Of a stretch of DNA of 64,000 bases, positions 37,258 to 49,055 are shown one piece after another. Within the stretch, counting starts at the first letter, position 1, and every line of letters begins with the position of its first letter. Source of the stretch: Mactromeris polynyma (taxonomy: Eukaryota > Mollusca > Bivalvia > Venerida > Mactridae); NCBI GenBank assembly GCA_032209605.1, contig JASFXZ010000002.1, positions 57,414,431 to 57,478,430 on the forward strand, read 5' to 3'. The translations under genes were made by a program, and so were the position numbers. The notes beneath the pieces were generated by a model, which did not search any database, was not told the origin of the DNA, and saw only the letters and a list, made by a program, of their open reading frames with translations.

Positions 37258-38589
37258 CTGTTTTTTTATGAAATTGCATGTGTATGCTTTAATCTTGAAC
37301 CAATTTTGAGTCATTTTGTCGTACATTTTTGTATAATTATTACTAACACAAATCAAACTTTCCATAATCCTTTTGTAAATATTCAACTGTAGATATATTG
37401 ATTTAGAAGATAATGAATGTCATTGATATGTTTATAGAAGTGAATAAATATTTTAAGGTACATAAACAATGATTTTGTTTACATATAGAAATGGGTATAT
37501 TATTAAGCATAATTTAATAACCTCTAAAACAGATGAAATTTACCCACAGTGAAATATAAATCAAATGTAACAGTAACACACAGTTATGTAAATAAAACAT
37601 CTGATTCATTTGCGATGTGTTAAATTAAAATACATACTTATAAGAATATAACATCACATATGTCAGCTTGTTTGTCCTGACTCCTTATCAAGGCGGAACA
37701 CCCAGAAAGAAAATTATTATGACAAATGGAAGTAAATGTACACAATTGTCATTAAGAATTTTTAGAACAGGTTATGTAAGTAGCTGAATTTAAACTGTTT
37801 GTTGTTCAATGAACGAACTTCTGAACAAAACAACAATGAAAACACTAGAACAGTGGAACTCGAACATCTGAAACATGAAACGAAACAATGGATTTGGCAA
37901 ATATAGATATCCCAACATTTGTACGTGTGTTCAACATTTGTACACGCATTACCAAAGTATTTAGAGCATTTCAATATGTAGACGTGACTTATTGAAATTA
38001 TTAAGGAACAATATATGGATATTGAATCATTTAGAATATGCTTGTCATTTAAGGACTTCTTCACAAAATATACAGCAGTGTCAGATTTTAACATGATGAA
38101 TTTTGCAGTCATTGTTTACAATTAGAACAAAATATTTTGTTTTGTTTATAGTTAATATAAGTATATATAATGTAATGGCCACAATGGCTTCTGAGTTTGT
38201 GAATTTAGAGCAATATATAAGTCACATCCATATAAAGCATTGTTTTGTTTTCCAACTTCTATCAGCTATAAATAAAACAAATCACTCACGGGCATCCATC
38301 TCAATGTCATATATCATCAGTGTGTTGATTTCGTTAGCAAGAGATGATGACATGATATCCCTAGCTATATGGCGTGATGTTCCAGTACCGGAAATGAGTT
38401 AATGACAAATGTCATATATTTACACTGGTCGCATAGGGGCAAACAAAGTATCCAATCATTGAAGGGTTAATTGAAGTCTGGGATTAAATCTATTTCTTTG
38501 AACTTAATTATTGCGAAAGCATAGGGTTGATAAAGACACTTATGAGTCAATTTCCTGTGTAGAACAAGTACTTCGATCCAAATAGAGAT

Positions 38590-38672
38590 TTTCACAACAG
38601 GGGGTTGGAACCAGCAATCTTCTGAATGCAAGGCAGACACCATGTCCAATACGCCACCATGCCCCATAATAT
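38590..38672 (-). repeat. tRNA-like SINE head
   Basis: On the minus strand, GGTGGCGTATTGGACATGGT resembles a D arm/A box, GCCTTGCATTCAGAAG an anticodon arm, and TTGCTGGTTCCAACCCC a T arm/B box. The tail GGATCGAAGTACTTGTTC may be a SINE body. It lies between the large exon and exon 39082-38974 of the DUF6589-like gene. Confidence 0.45.
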
Positions 38673-41212
38673 TGTACCCTTCTTGACATTATCAAGTACA
38701 GACTGCAATAACTTATTAACGTTTGATTGGTACAAAATGCAGATCTTGACAGGTGTAAGATGTAATGCTTCATTAATAACATGTGAATTGTTTTCAATCA
38801 GTCGATATTTCTCGTTAGAAGTCAAATGGGTTTACAATTATGCTCTATATTATGATATCATTCAGCCGAGTACAATTAATATTCAAATCATTTTTTAAAT
38901 AAATTCTTGCTTAATAAACCAACACAAAAATATTCATTAGTTGACTAATGTCTGATTATATTTTAGTACGTACATAACAAATTAACAAGGCGTGCTTTCT
39001 TCTTGGGTGTCATGTCAGGGTGATGTCTTAAGCGCGTCAGTGCTGTTTTATTCAATACTCCAGCAGCACTACTTGCAATTTCCTGCAAAGTAATGAAATA
39101 AATATTGTACAACAATATGAAATTAAACTTGGTTGCAGACTTTGTCATGTCATGCACTTAAGATTAACTAGATGGTTGTTTTTGTACTGATACAGGATGT
39201 TTGAATATAATGGATATGGAAAAAAAGCCATATGAAATAATATAATTTTATTGTTAAGTGGGAAATGCACTTCGTCTCGATATCATGAACAAAAGTTATT
39301 TCAAAATCATTTAAGAGGTTCAAGTGATTTGAAGCTGTCACAAAATACAATAATTTTACCATTGACGAGTGATCATGACCCTCAACTAAGTCGCTAATAA
39401 TGTGTGATCGTCTCAATATGATGAACATTTGTGGTATTTTATTTCAAAATCATTCCAGTGTTTCAAAAGTTACGGAGCTGACACGATTTATGACAGGCAG
39501 GCAGACGGGAAGACCTGAGCAAAAACAATATGTCATAATTCTCATTAGACAAACCTGACTGAAAATATCATAGTACCTGAAGTTGCTTTTTAGGCTCTAT
39601 AAACACCCAGTCACCAGTTTAACGATCCTCAGTCCTGAAAAAAAACATTCAAAATATCAATACCCTAAAAGATTTATTAATTTTTATGAGGACTAATCTG
39701 AAATCAATATCAGAACAAAAATGTACAAATCCTTCATAATGTGATATGACTACGGTTATGAAAAAAGAAGTGTACTAGAATGTCTGTCTACCATTGTACA
39801 TGATAAACAGATGAAAACATGAGATACATTTACTATATTGTTAAAACAATTATGATGGCCATTAGATGTATCAACATATAAGAATGTGGCTGGTTCAATT
39901 AAAAATAAGTATACTTTTTTAATTTAAGTGTTACATAATAAAATCATAACATATCAAACACTATTTACAGGGAGTGTTAATGTGGTCTGTGTACCGACAT
40001 CGACGGTTGACGATAATAAACAGCAGCCGAGTACTTAAGTTACTGTTTCACATGTGGTTACACTGGTACATGTACTTAGGGTAACATACAGCCTCTGTGC
40101 CAAACTCTTGCATGCATGCCCTAAATCATTGGAATTATACATTTACTTACAGGTTACCATTATGAATATTGTAAATATACATACATGTGTACATGCATTT
40201 GATTTATACAGCTTTCAATTGAAACTGGATGCCAAGGGCAACATCTCGAGCCCACTAATTGTCAAGAGAGTTTGAGCCCCACACGTAGACAATAAGTCAT
40301 GGCCTCTCAAAATGGACGTCAGTACTGGTTTCTACCAAGCAAACAGACACAAGCATGATTCATATGAGATTCTAGCTATATTTACAGTCAAACTATAATA
40401 AATAGTATAGAAAACATACATAATTGTCATTGCAACAAAAGCTATACAGCTCAATAACATACCATTTCTATGATGTTCTGGAAATCTATCATTTAATGCA
40501 TCAGCACAGTTTTGCCAATATTGGTTCAATGTGTCAGTGGTTTTAGGTGTATTTTGGACAAAGATTTTCAGGTACTCCTTTTCTTCTGAAGTCCATAATA
40601 CTTGTTTTTCCTATCCTGATCAAACATTCCTATTTGTGTGGGTTGTTTTGGTGTTTTTCCAGTTGGAGCACTTGCATCTCTTTTCCTATTTTCGTGTTTA
40701 GTTGGTGTAATACATGTTTGTTTTTAACAGTATTAATGATATATACCAAATATACTGGCCGTCCTTTCAGGTCTTAGCTTTTTATCAGTTTGTTCTATAT
40801 GTTTTGACGCTTTGTATATTGATTGTCTATATGCATGACCTGTAGAGAACATGAAATAAACTTCATTAATTGCATCTAGATCATTCGAATAAAGAAAAAC
40901 ATTCTAAGAACAAGGTATTCACTAGACGCCACTCAATTCATTTTTACCTGATTTATGACTTATGAAGGATAAATATACTAAATTTCTGGCGCAATATTAC
41001 AGCTGACGAATATTCGAAATACATATAGGAAAGTAAAACGTCCGAATCTCAGCCACTTTCGTCAACTATGCAATTCAGAAGTGAGTTCACAAACAAATAA
41101 ATTTACCATTTAACTCAGTTTATTGAAAACAAACCAATACACAAGTTTCATCAACGTGATCCATGAAGACTTAAAAAATGCTTACCTTATTATAATCAGC
41201 GGGCGCCGCCAT

Positions 41213-41380
41213 TGTTCTTGCTTGCCTGACCCGATAACATAGTGACAGGGGAAGGGAATCCAGACAATGACCGCCGTATGTAACTTAAATACTGTTGAGA
41301 AATGGCGTAAATCCCAAAACAAATATACAAACGACCATTCTAAGAGGTAAAGGTTATGCTATACTGCAGCACAGTGCATA
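41213..41380. other. 5' flank of the DUF6589-like gene
   Basis: No promoter element can be named and no terminal repeat of the transposon could be matched to the sequence before 34129. Confidence 0.3.
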
Positions 41381-42425
41381 CTTGATAATCGACCCCTTTA
41401 CATCTGGCCATCACACTTCCTCGATTGCTTATGTGGTGGTATAATACTCTTTGATGGCGCTCCATCGAAACCCAGGAACGGAAAGAATGGGTTTAATGTT
41501 TGTATTTTCCCATCATGTTGACCCCTAAACAACTTCGGCTGCTCTGGTTTCTTGTCGGTCATCGAAAACATATTTGACTGTTTTCATCTGGCTATAGTTT
41601 TATATGTTCAATATAAAGGGACACAAATATTAAAGAAAGGTTGAAATTAGGAGTACCACCTCGGAACATTCAGTTGCAAAACTCAACAAGGGGTTTGAAA
41701 CTGGTGTAAGAGTATACACTTACTTCATACATGCCCTACTATAACCAAAATAAATCGAAATGTGTAAATATTAGTATACTCGCTTGACAACTCTTCAAAC
41801 TATGAGACGGCGATCTCAGGCTGATGTGTACATTGTTTTCGACATACCGTGTTTATTTGACAAACTTCACTGTCTATTGTTGTATAAATCTATGTTCTGC
41901 CCGCAAATAAACACGGTATGTCGAAAACAATGTACACAACCATCAACACAGTACGTTGATGCATACTTCTAATACAGTGGAACCTCGTTGATGTGAATTC
42001 ACTCAAAAATTTAATTGCGAATAACCAATTTTAATTGGAAGTGCTTAAGAAGATACACCGGGACCAGATAACTATTTCGGATGATTTCAAATATTCGGAA
42101 AGGAGGTTGTCGAAAAGTTTGAGACGTTAGAAATAGCACAATGTCCTCATTTACTTGTTCAATGTAAAAAAATCATACACTTTATTTTTGGAGGGTTTTC
42201 GTTGGGTTGTGAATCATTACACATATCTAACATGAGACCCTCAGAAAGTAAAATATATGCTCACACGTTATAAAGTAATACAAACAAATATAGTTTACGT
42301 GTCCGGCATACAGATTTAGGAGAACATATTTTAGTAACAACAATCATACTATGTCAATGTTCTCCAGCAATCAGTCATTCATTAAGCAATATATGTACTA
42401 CACAAATAATAATATAATCATCTAT
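41381..42425. repeat. diverged copy of the 3.1-5.2 kb region, with a 34-bp perfect hairpin
   Basis: Collinear words are shared with 3099-5160 (see that entry). Bases 41826-41859 and 41904-41937 form a perfect 34-bp inverted repeat (core GACATACCGTGTTTATTTG) around a 44-base loop. The 3.8-kb copy keeps a weaker right arm only. A pogo-like end (CAGTGGAACCTCG) starts at 41974. Confidence 0.65.
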
Positions 42426-43160
42426 CAAAATCCTTCAAATGTTTTGAGTTTTCACATAATTTGGTTAATAATAGTTCGTTATAGAAAGATAGATATATAA
42501 TTATTCAACATAAGGCGTGACGCCCAACAGTTTACATATGATATACAACAATATGTACTATAAACAATTTATATTTCTACTAGTACATGAAAACTGAAAT
42601 TGAATCTAAATGTAATGACAGTATGTTGTATATATACTATAAAGTGTAAGGTCTCTTAACTGAAAGCTCTTAAAACACTGTTTAAATAGATTCCAATTGA
42701 TTCTGGAGGAATCTTGTTTCAAATAAGTATAACTTATAGCCAAACGTTCGTTTAAGACTTTAATGTTAATCAAATTTCTATTTTCGATTGAGCTAAGATT
42801 GTATTCAGTGTTTTTTTTATATCATTTTCAAATCATCAAGAAAGGGCCAAGGTAATTAATCGCTGTACGCCTATGTGATACCCAATATTACGCAAATAGG
42901 GCCTGAAATATGACGAGATCGCTCGCTTAATATGCGTAATTTTATGCTGGATTGCTATATTCATTTTGTAAATTTCCATTTACATTCGATCTTTTAGAAA
43001 AATACCCAATTTATTGTATGTTAACATAAGCATCACTAGTGGTATAAGTAGCAAGGTTGTTACTTTGTTGCGGGTAATTCACACAGACAAAACATTGGCA
43101 TTAAAGCATTTGTTTAACTTTATGCATTAACACAATTAGTTCATCAGAATAAAATCTTAA
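42426..43160. other. non-coding spacer
   Basis: AT-rich; no exon or repeat recognised. Confidence 0.35.
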
Positions 43161-43162
43161 TA

Positions 43163-43239
43163 CAGTCGGACCTCGATCACTAGAAAACCTTCTATCCGAT
43201 TACTTGAATTATTCCAAATAAAATTTCGAGGTCTGACTG
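43163..43239. mobile_element. 77-bp pogo-like MITE, complete
   Basis: Starts CAGTCGGACCTCG and ends CGAGGTCTGACTG, with TA on each side (43161-43162 and 43240-43241). The inner CCTTCTATCCGATTACTTGA is shared with the 21243, 4270 and 50770 relatives. Among the shortest possible units of this family. Confidence 0.8.
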
Positions 43240-44344
43240 TACTTGCTGGCTGACTTCATTGATGTACAAAATGAACGTGTGGCACAGATTCGTGCGTGTA
43301 GTAAAACGAGTCATTGTTCTCAGGGAAATTCCTCTGTTGATATTATATCAGTGAAATCATAGACGAACTTAACGTATTTCAAGTGTTCGTGCTGATATTA
43401 TTGTGAACATCGCAATTTTGAATCATCCATGATAGTTGCAATGACAGATGATAATGTACATGGCCTGGTGCATAGTATTTTGTCCATTTTTCTAATAAAT
43501 AGTTGTACAAGCTCAAATCTGAAAAACTACACAAATAATTTAGACACAAATACATGCATATCTAAATGTATATTATGGTTTTATTGTGCTGAAATTTTAA
43601 GAAGAAATCTCATACGGTTTTTTAATTTGTACAAATCTGAAGACCAAAAAATAGTCAATTTCTACGTGTAATGTGTAAGCATCAGTTGTTTTCCACTTTT
43701 TCTGCACACTATTATGAGAAAACCAACAGTTGTTTTTCATAAGACATTTGCTTTACCTTTGAAGTATTTAATGCTTGTTTGTTTGGTATAAGGCATAATG
43801 CTGTAGCATAAATACTTCCTAATATATGTTTGAAAAACAAAAATATGTATTTATGTAATGGTCTCCTTTTTTGTATTTCCCTGTATTCTACTTTTTTAAT
43901 TAAAAGGACAATATAAATGAAAGAAATCCACAAGCTTTACCTATTTATGAAGACAATACATCAAATAAAAGGATGATGTTATATACATGCCAAGAATATC
44001 AACAAAATTTTGTAGTTTTACAAATATTTTTCCACTTAACAAGCTGTGTACAAAAAGTTGTAATGTCCGTCCCCCATGTGATTTTAAGAATTAGGAAAAA
44101 ATTGTTTAATAAAACATTTTTTTCAATACATTTAATTATTATAATACCACGTAAGTCCGTATTTGCAGTTTATTCTAGGTTACAATGGAAATGTTTATCT
44201 GTAATGCCCGTCCCCATAATGTCCGTCCCCTTATGTATAATGTTATTTAGTGTGAATGAAAGTCAAGTTTAGGAAAATATTTATGTTAATATACATAGAC
44301 AACCTTTATTTTGTCCAGAAAGATAGAAAATCAACTTCAAAGTG
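43240..44344. other. non-coding sequence with GTCCGTCCCC repeats
   Basis: ATGTCCGTCCCC-type words recur at ~44063, 44202 (CCCGTCCCC) and 44218, probably part of an unclassified repeat. No gene is seen. Confidence 0.35.
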
Positions 44345-44765
44345 AAGCATCTTATAGACAATGCCCTTAATTAGTCACTACCGACTTATCTCCCCTGAAT
44401 ACTCTTCTTGTCCGCCATTACGGTTCTGCTACGTAAAACAGCGTTATCTAAGTGAAAGTCTGTCTCTAAAAGATGAAGAAACACAAAATAACAACTTAAA
44501 ATGTATGTGTGTAACCTAATTATCCAAGAAGTATCGTACTCTTATAGAATTTATACTTTATAGCCAATATTCTTGCTTATAATGTCATTCCAACCAATAA
44601 TTTGAAAGCGGTCAAGATTTATTTCTCCAAAATATCTTTCTCGTCTTCTGAATTTGATCAGTTGCAATATATTAATATCTATGTAGATATGAGAAATCAT
44701 CAATGTATCTGGATGTTGAGGGAACATTATATTAGTTTTCTAAACTAAATTTTTCCTTTAGGTAA
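44345..44765 (+). repeat. unclassified element, inverted partner of 57045-57510
   Basis: GACAATGCCCTTAATTAGTC, TACTCTTCTTGTCCGCCATT, ACGTAAAACAGCGTTATCTA, CCAACCAATAATTTGAAAGC and GTTGAGGGAACATTAT all appear as reverse complements, in mirrored order, at 57510-57045. A third partial copy, in the same orientation, is at ~56610-56720. No open frame. Confidence 0.75.
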
Positions 44766-45023
44766 AGTCCATAAAAGAATTTATACTTCTCAACTTTACT
44801 GTATATATATATATGTCAGATGGTGACAGCAAATACTGATTGGATGTATATATGACTCCCACTGGGCCAGATACTGAAATGCTGATTAGGGGTCTGGATA
44901 AGATTGATATCTAGATAGTGCACACAGGGGACAATATTGTTTATTGCATAACATTATTTAATATGTCCAACCCAATACTGGCCTTGTTCTGCCTCTGTTT
45001 CTGATTTTATCATATTATCTTAA

Positions 45024-45607
45024 AGGGACTCGACTCCAGATTCTAAATTGCAAATAAATCAATAAATTGTTTAAAAAAACGATTTTTATCGTCTTGTTCG
45101 TTCGATGACAGTAAAATAAGATAATTGAATGATTAAAATGATCGAAGAGTTTTGAAATTACGCCTGTGTTTTACATTTTTCCTTCGCAAAATCTACTGCG
45201 TTACTAACGGTATAACATTATAAATAGAACCAGTGCTAAGGATTATGGGAGGTTTCAGCAATTTGCACCCGAATTCCGCGCGTGCGCAATAAATTGTAAA
45301 CAGACTGACATCCTTCGTGATGCCTGCTAAATAAACGGCTATCGCTAAAATGTGTACGCAAACTAGCCACAAAAACTGTTTCGGCTGACAAAATGTGAAC
45401 ATCGGGGACGAAGTGATCTTGTGGATTCAAGTAAAATAGTGTATTGGAGCGCAAAACGATTCTACAGTTGCAAAATGCGTGATAGACAGGTAAGAGGGAT
45501 TTTCTCAAAATGATTGTTATAGTATTGAACGTAAACAATATGTTGTCAAATTTCAAGTATTTGTATATTTCGCTTAAGAATGTATGATAGACTGGAGTCA
45601 GTTTCGT
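45024..45607 (+). mobile_element. non-autonomous element with GGGACTCGACTCCAG ends
   Basis: The left end AAAGGGACTCGACTCCAGAT is matched by the inverted right end GACTGGAGTCAGTTT. Near the right end ATGCGTGATAGACAG|GTAAGA (45475-45494) is almost identical to the first micro-exon of the pogo-like transposon at 32701-32687 (ATGCGTGACAAACAG|GTAAGA), so this may be an internally deleted relative. A second member with the same terminus ends at ~55241 (TCTGGAGTCGAGTCCCTTT). Confidence 0.55.
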
Positions 45608-45654
45608 AAATTAACAGTACCCCACCCTCCGAAGATCAATATACGTGTGTAAAG

Positions 45655-46000
45655 GATACTTTAAATTTGTGTTTAATTCGCTGGACTTGTAATCCAGGTG
45701 ACCTGGGTTTGATTCCCTCATGCCTCGATCAAGAATGACAATTTCTCCTCCCACATGTATATTATTTTAGAGTTAATGAACTCTGGTGATTATGAAAGTA
45801 ATTTAAAGGGGTAGGGCTCGAACCCACTACCCCTGAAATACTAGTACGGCGCTCTATTGACTGAGCTAAACTGATAGCCTTCTTACCCCACATCACTGCA
45901 CATCCACCTTCCGAAGCTCAACCACTGTGTGCTATCAAACACCGCTGCCACCATTGAGGTAACTCAAGGGGAAAAGTTCTGATGTCTATCTGTCTAACCC
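45655..46000. repeat. two tRNA-derived SINE heads, one per strand, with a shared tail
   Basis: On the + strand (~45680-45722) CTGGACTTGTAATCCAG is a perfect anticodon arm (TGT anticodon, threonine-like), followed by CTGGGTTTGATTCCC as T arm. The D arm is degraded. On the minus strand (~45885-45805) TTTAGCTCAGTCAATAGAGC is a perfect D arm/A box and GTGGGTTCGAGCCC a B box, but the anticodon stem does not close. Downstream (45900-45980) GCTCAACCAC ... CAAACACCGCTG ... AACTCAAGGGGAAAA is shared with 55430-55570. Confidence 0.65.
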
Positions 46001-47396
46001 CAAACCACTACATTTCTGATGGCAATGTAATTGAGAGTTATGTTCTTGGTACAACATGATAGGCCAACAAAAATCTACTAAGGCAGTGTATCATGTACTA
46101 GTATCATGTTAGTAACTCGGATGTAAAGTACACTCTGTAACTAAGTGCACATTTCTTTATACCTGTAGTATGATGTATTTGTTATGATGTATGTTTTGCT
46201 TCCTCATGCCTTGTCATGTCACGGATCATTGTATTTTTGGTCCATTTGGGCTTCTGCTTAGTGTGAGGAAGTCTCCCATCCCAAAGTTATTCAGACGCTT
46301 CCTAGCCTCAACTTCTACAACTTCTCAAATAAATTTGATCCATCATAAGACTAATTCAGCTGGTCAAATAGAAAGATTCAGAAGCTGATTCCCCATGCTT
46401 GGTAAAATTCAACCGAATTATTCTGTAGGTGTATTCTGATGAACCTTGATAGTTAAAATTATTAAGATTCATCAGACAAATGTGGAAGTGTTATCACTTT
46501 GCCTATACCCATACTAATTCCTTGTAAAATTATGTCTGATTGAAATGTTTGAGCTGTGAAACTAAAGTGAGCAAATCAGGACAACTATGCCCACCTTGTT
46601 ATTGATAATGTTTGGTTTGTAAAACATAAGACCTATATGTATTATGTATTTATGTATATGTTATTTACTTAGGCTGAAGTTTGAATGATCAAGCTCTAAC
46701 ACAGAAGACATACATGTATGACTATGATCTTGATTATGATCTGGATGACCCCACATATCACTTTTATCAGCCAGAGGAGTAGGATATTTCCAGTGTGTAA
46801 GGTAACTACATTGAATTGTTATTTAAAGATTTTCATCTGTTAATTAAGTCAAATAACAATTTGACAGACATGATTTTATGACATTTCTGCTCTGATAGAA
46901 TATTATGTCATTTCTCATCAATAACTGGAAAATGAGGGTCTACTACCGACTCACTTCATAGATGTATATAGGAATCAAGTGTGTTGTCTGTTTCTTAGGT
47001 CAGTTTAGATATCTTGTAAAGCATGTTTTTATGCTTTTCTTTTGATAATCATGCTCTTTTGTCTTTTTTAAACGTTGTATTGAGTTGGTAGTAAGCATTA
47101 GTCCTGATAAGAAGTAAATCCTTCAAAAGCACTTGAATTTTGTGTCAAATGTTCTGTATGAACCACAGTTACTTGAAAGTTTCAAACTAACTATTTTAAT
47201 GTTCTATATGGCCTATTTACTATAATATTCTTATTACATTTGTACCATGAAGCATGATAGGAAAATATTTGTTAGAAAATAAAATGTTTGTTGGTACAGA
47301 ATGTTTTACATGTCATAGGAATATTAGTAAAGCTATTTATAAGTAAATCTGGTGAGTAAAAAGCATTGAAGCTAATCATGATTATTTTAAATGTAG
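46001..47396. other. non-coding spacer
   Basis: No convincing exon. A short acidic frame at ~46713-46783 (MYDYDLDYDLDDPTYHFYQP, then EE and TAG) lacks support from neighbours. Confidence 0.3.
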
Positions 47397-47495
47397 GTTG
47401 TATGTATGAAAGACAATGAAGTATTAAAACCATTGTTGAAAGATGTAACCAATCATTGCGCTGAAACATTAGGTGGCACTGTACTTGAAATGAAG
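47397..47495 (+). other. possible orphan exon, 33 codons
   Basis: Flanked by ATGTAG and AAGGTAAAT and open in phase 0, giving VVCMKDNEVLKPLLKDVTNH and then CAETLGGTVLEMK. The composition looks protein-like, but the next candidate exon (48546 on) stops in all three frames, so no gene model joins it. I do not recognise the family. Confidence 0.3.
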
Positions 47496-47859
47496 GTAAA
47501 TTTGTTCTTGAAGCTATGAAACATTGAAGCCATCTTCTAACAGCATATACCCACCAATTGGGTAATACATTCTTTAATGTACTTCATTTTAGAGTGGTTT
47601 TATGTTAAAAGTATATTATTATTGAGTCCTTAGCAATGGGCTTGATATAGTCGCCACAATAGCGATAATGTTTGTGTATGTTTACTTTGCATATATGACC
47701 CTAATGGTGCATAAGTAACCCACTCTTTACTTTGGTAACTGAAGGTTACTTCTTCTATCTCTTTGGTACCTTCTCATACTTATGGAGAATTTGGAGAATT
47801 TCTTCAACATTACCCTAGTATACTAAATGCTTAAAAAAAGGAAGAATTTCATGAAAAAA

Positions 47860-48185
47860 CAACCCTTGCATTTCCAGTTACCAGGTTACTACACTATATC
47901 TATGGTTACTTTGATGTGACTTTTGGTTACTCTCTGTAATTATTGGTAACTTTTCTCATACTATCAAAATATGAAAAAATTACTCTTGCATTTCCAGTGA
48001 CCAGGTTACTACACTATATATATGAAGTTACTTTTGGTTACCAAGTCAACTGAATGGTTACTTTTCTCATTCTATCAAAGTATGAAAACAGACCCTTGCA
48101 TTTCCAGTTACCAGGTTACTACACTATATATATGGTTACTTTGAGGTTACTCACTCTATTTAATGGAAACTTTTCTCATATCTAT
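47860..48185. repeat. three tandem ~110-120-bp units
   Basis: CCTTGCATTTCCAGTTACCA, then GGTTACTACACTATATATAT, recurs with unit starts (CTTGCA) at 47865, 47985 and 48095, with TTTTCTCATACTATCAAA before each. No coding signal. Confidence 0.8.
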
Positions 48186-48339
48186 TACTTTGTATATTTG
48201 TATTTGACTGAGTACATTGAAACCATTTCTATATAACTGTAATATTTGAATGTCGCCGACATCGGATGTCCAGTGATGATTTTTGATTATTTTCTATAAT
48301 CGCGCCATCACTAACTCCGTAACTGAGATCCTTGAAAAC

Positions 48340-48470
48340 TGGTTTTCTTATTGAGGTGGTCTTAACAGTGAGGTTGAATAAAGAGTAAACAATGAAAATG
48401 GCCTTTCAAATTGTGATATTAATTTTGAGGTGGTCTAATTGAGATGGTATTTAAGTGAGGTTTTACTGTA
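48340..48470. repeat. MITE copy, 'GACCACCTCA' family
   Basis: TTATTGAGGTGGTCTTAACA ... GGTTGAATAAAGAG ... TTTTGAGGTGGTCT ... GTGAGGTTTTACTGTA; the same inner block and right end as the 58.36 and 60.27 kb copies. The left terminus is degraded. Confidence 0.65.
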
Positions 48471-48594
48471 AATATATGGTGTACAGCATTTCCAATAAAT
48501 CCTATCATGCTTTTAGGCTTGATGTTAATACATTTTCAATTGCAGAAGAAAGCTTCAACATACATCTACTGAGTAGCCACTAGACTACAAAAAA

Positions 48595-49055
48595 ATGGCT
48601 TCAGGTACTTATTATGTTTACATATTTTTATTTTATTTTGAGCATTATTGAGTAACAAATGTGATTGACAACTGATTAATAAAGTTGGGAAGTCTAGGCT
48701 AAACTCCACATTTGTCATCACTGCTTCTGCTCTGAATTCTTGAAAACTTTAGAGGCAAAACATTTGTAATATTTCTGACTGACAAATACTTATGCTAAAC
48801 ATTATATTTGTAATTTAATCAGTGTGAAGTTATTCTCATAAATGTTGCATGCAATGGTTTACAGCTAAAATTGACAGCTGTAACTTGGCATTATCTGGTT
48901 GGCACACTATTGCTACTGAAATTTCAAATCAACTGAATGTGAATATCAAATCTAGTTTGATAAAAAGTACTGGTTACATCCTGGTGAAACTTGCAAATAG
49001 TGCAGCACAGTCTAAATCTGAATTTCCTTGTAGATTCCAATGCAAACTTGTATAA
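48595..49055 (+). CDS. candidate small two-exon gene, 66 aa, unknown
   Basis: Proposed coding exons are 48595-48604 (ATGGCTTCAG|GTACTT, inside a possible exon starting at 48546 after TTGCAG) and 48865-49055 (after TTTACAG, ending TAA). They join in phase: MASAKIDSCNLALSGWHTIA and on through EISNQLNVNIKSSLIK to the C-terminus FPCRFQCKLV. No signal peptide or membrane segment is evident and I do not recognise a family. A further in-frame piece after TTCCAG at 49134 (ANEHTQRQPTLIEL, TGA) might belong to an alternative transcript. It could equally be a decayed transposon exon. Support is only splice sites plus an open frame. Confidence 0.25.

Larger units (their letters stand above)
35618..41212 (-). 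pseudogene. DUF6589-like transposon gene, multi-exon and broken
   Basis: Minus-strand pieces in order: exon 41212-41186 (MAAPADYNK|GTAAGC); coding-like remnant ~40815-40530 (GHAYRQSIYKASKHIEQTD, PTGKTPKQPTQIGMFDQD) with stops; exon 39634-39577 (TEDR-stop-TGDWVFIEPKKQLQ); exon 39082-38974 (EIASSAAGVLNKTALTRLRH ... PDMTPKKKARLVNLL); a large exon from 37257 down to ~36115; and a C-terminal piece at 35960-35618 in two frames. The large exon begins QVYDRLQPLGVSLSHQGMLE and contains KFRIVGDNVNFHMGVAQARK and VHIGGDQLTRERFSGAKRLR. The GDN and GDQLTxER motifs match my memory of DUF6589, a domain typical of transposon proteins in molluscs, cnidarians and fungi. An in-frame TAG (36777-36775) splits the exon. 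Inactive. Confidence 0.6.

Noticed and set aside
45681..45722. Functional tRNA-Thr gene
   Set aside because: The anticodon arm is perfect, but no D arm or pairing acceptor ends are found; it fits a SINE head.
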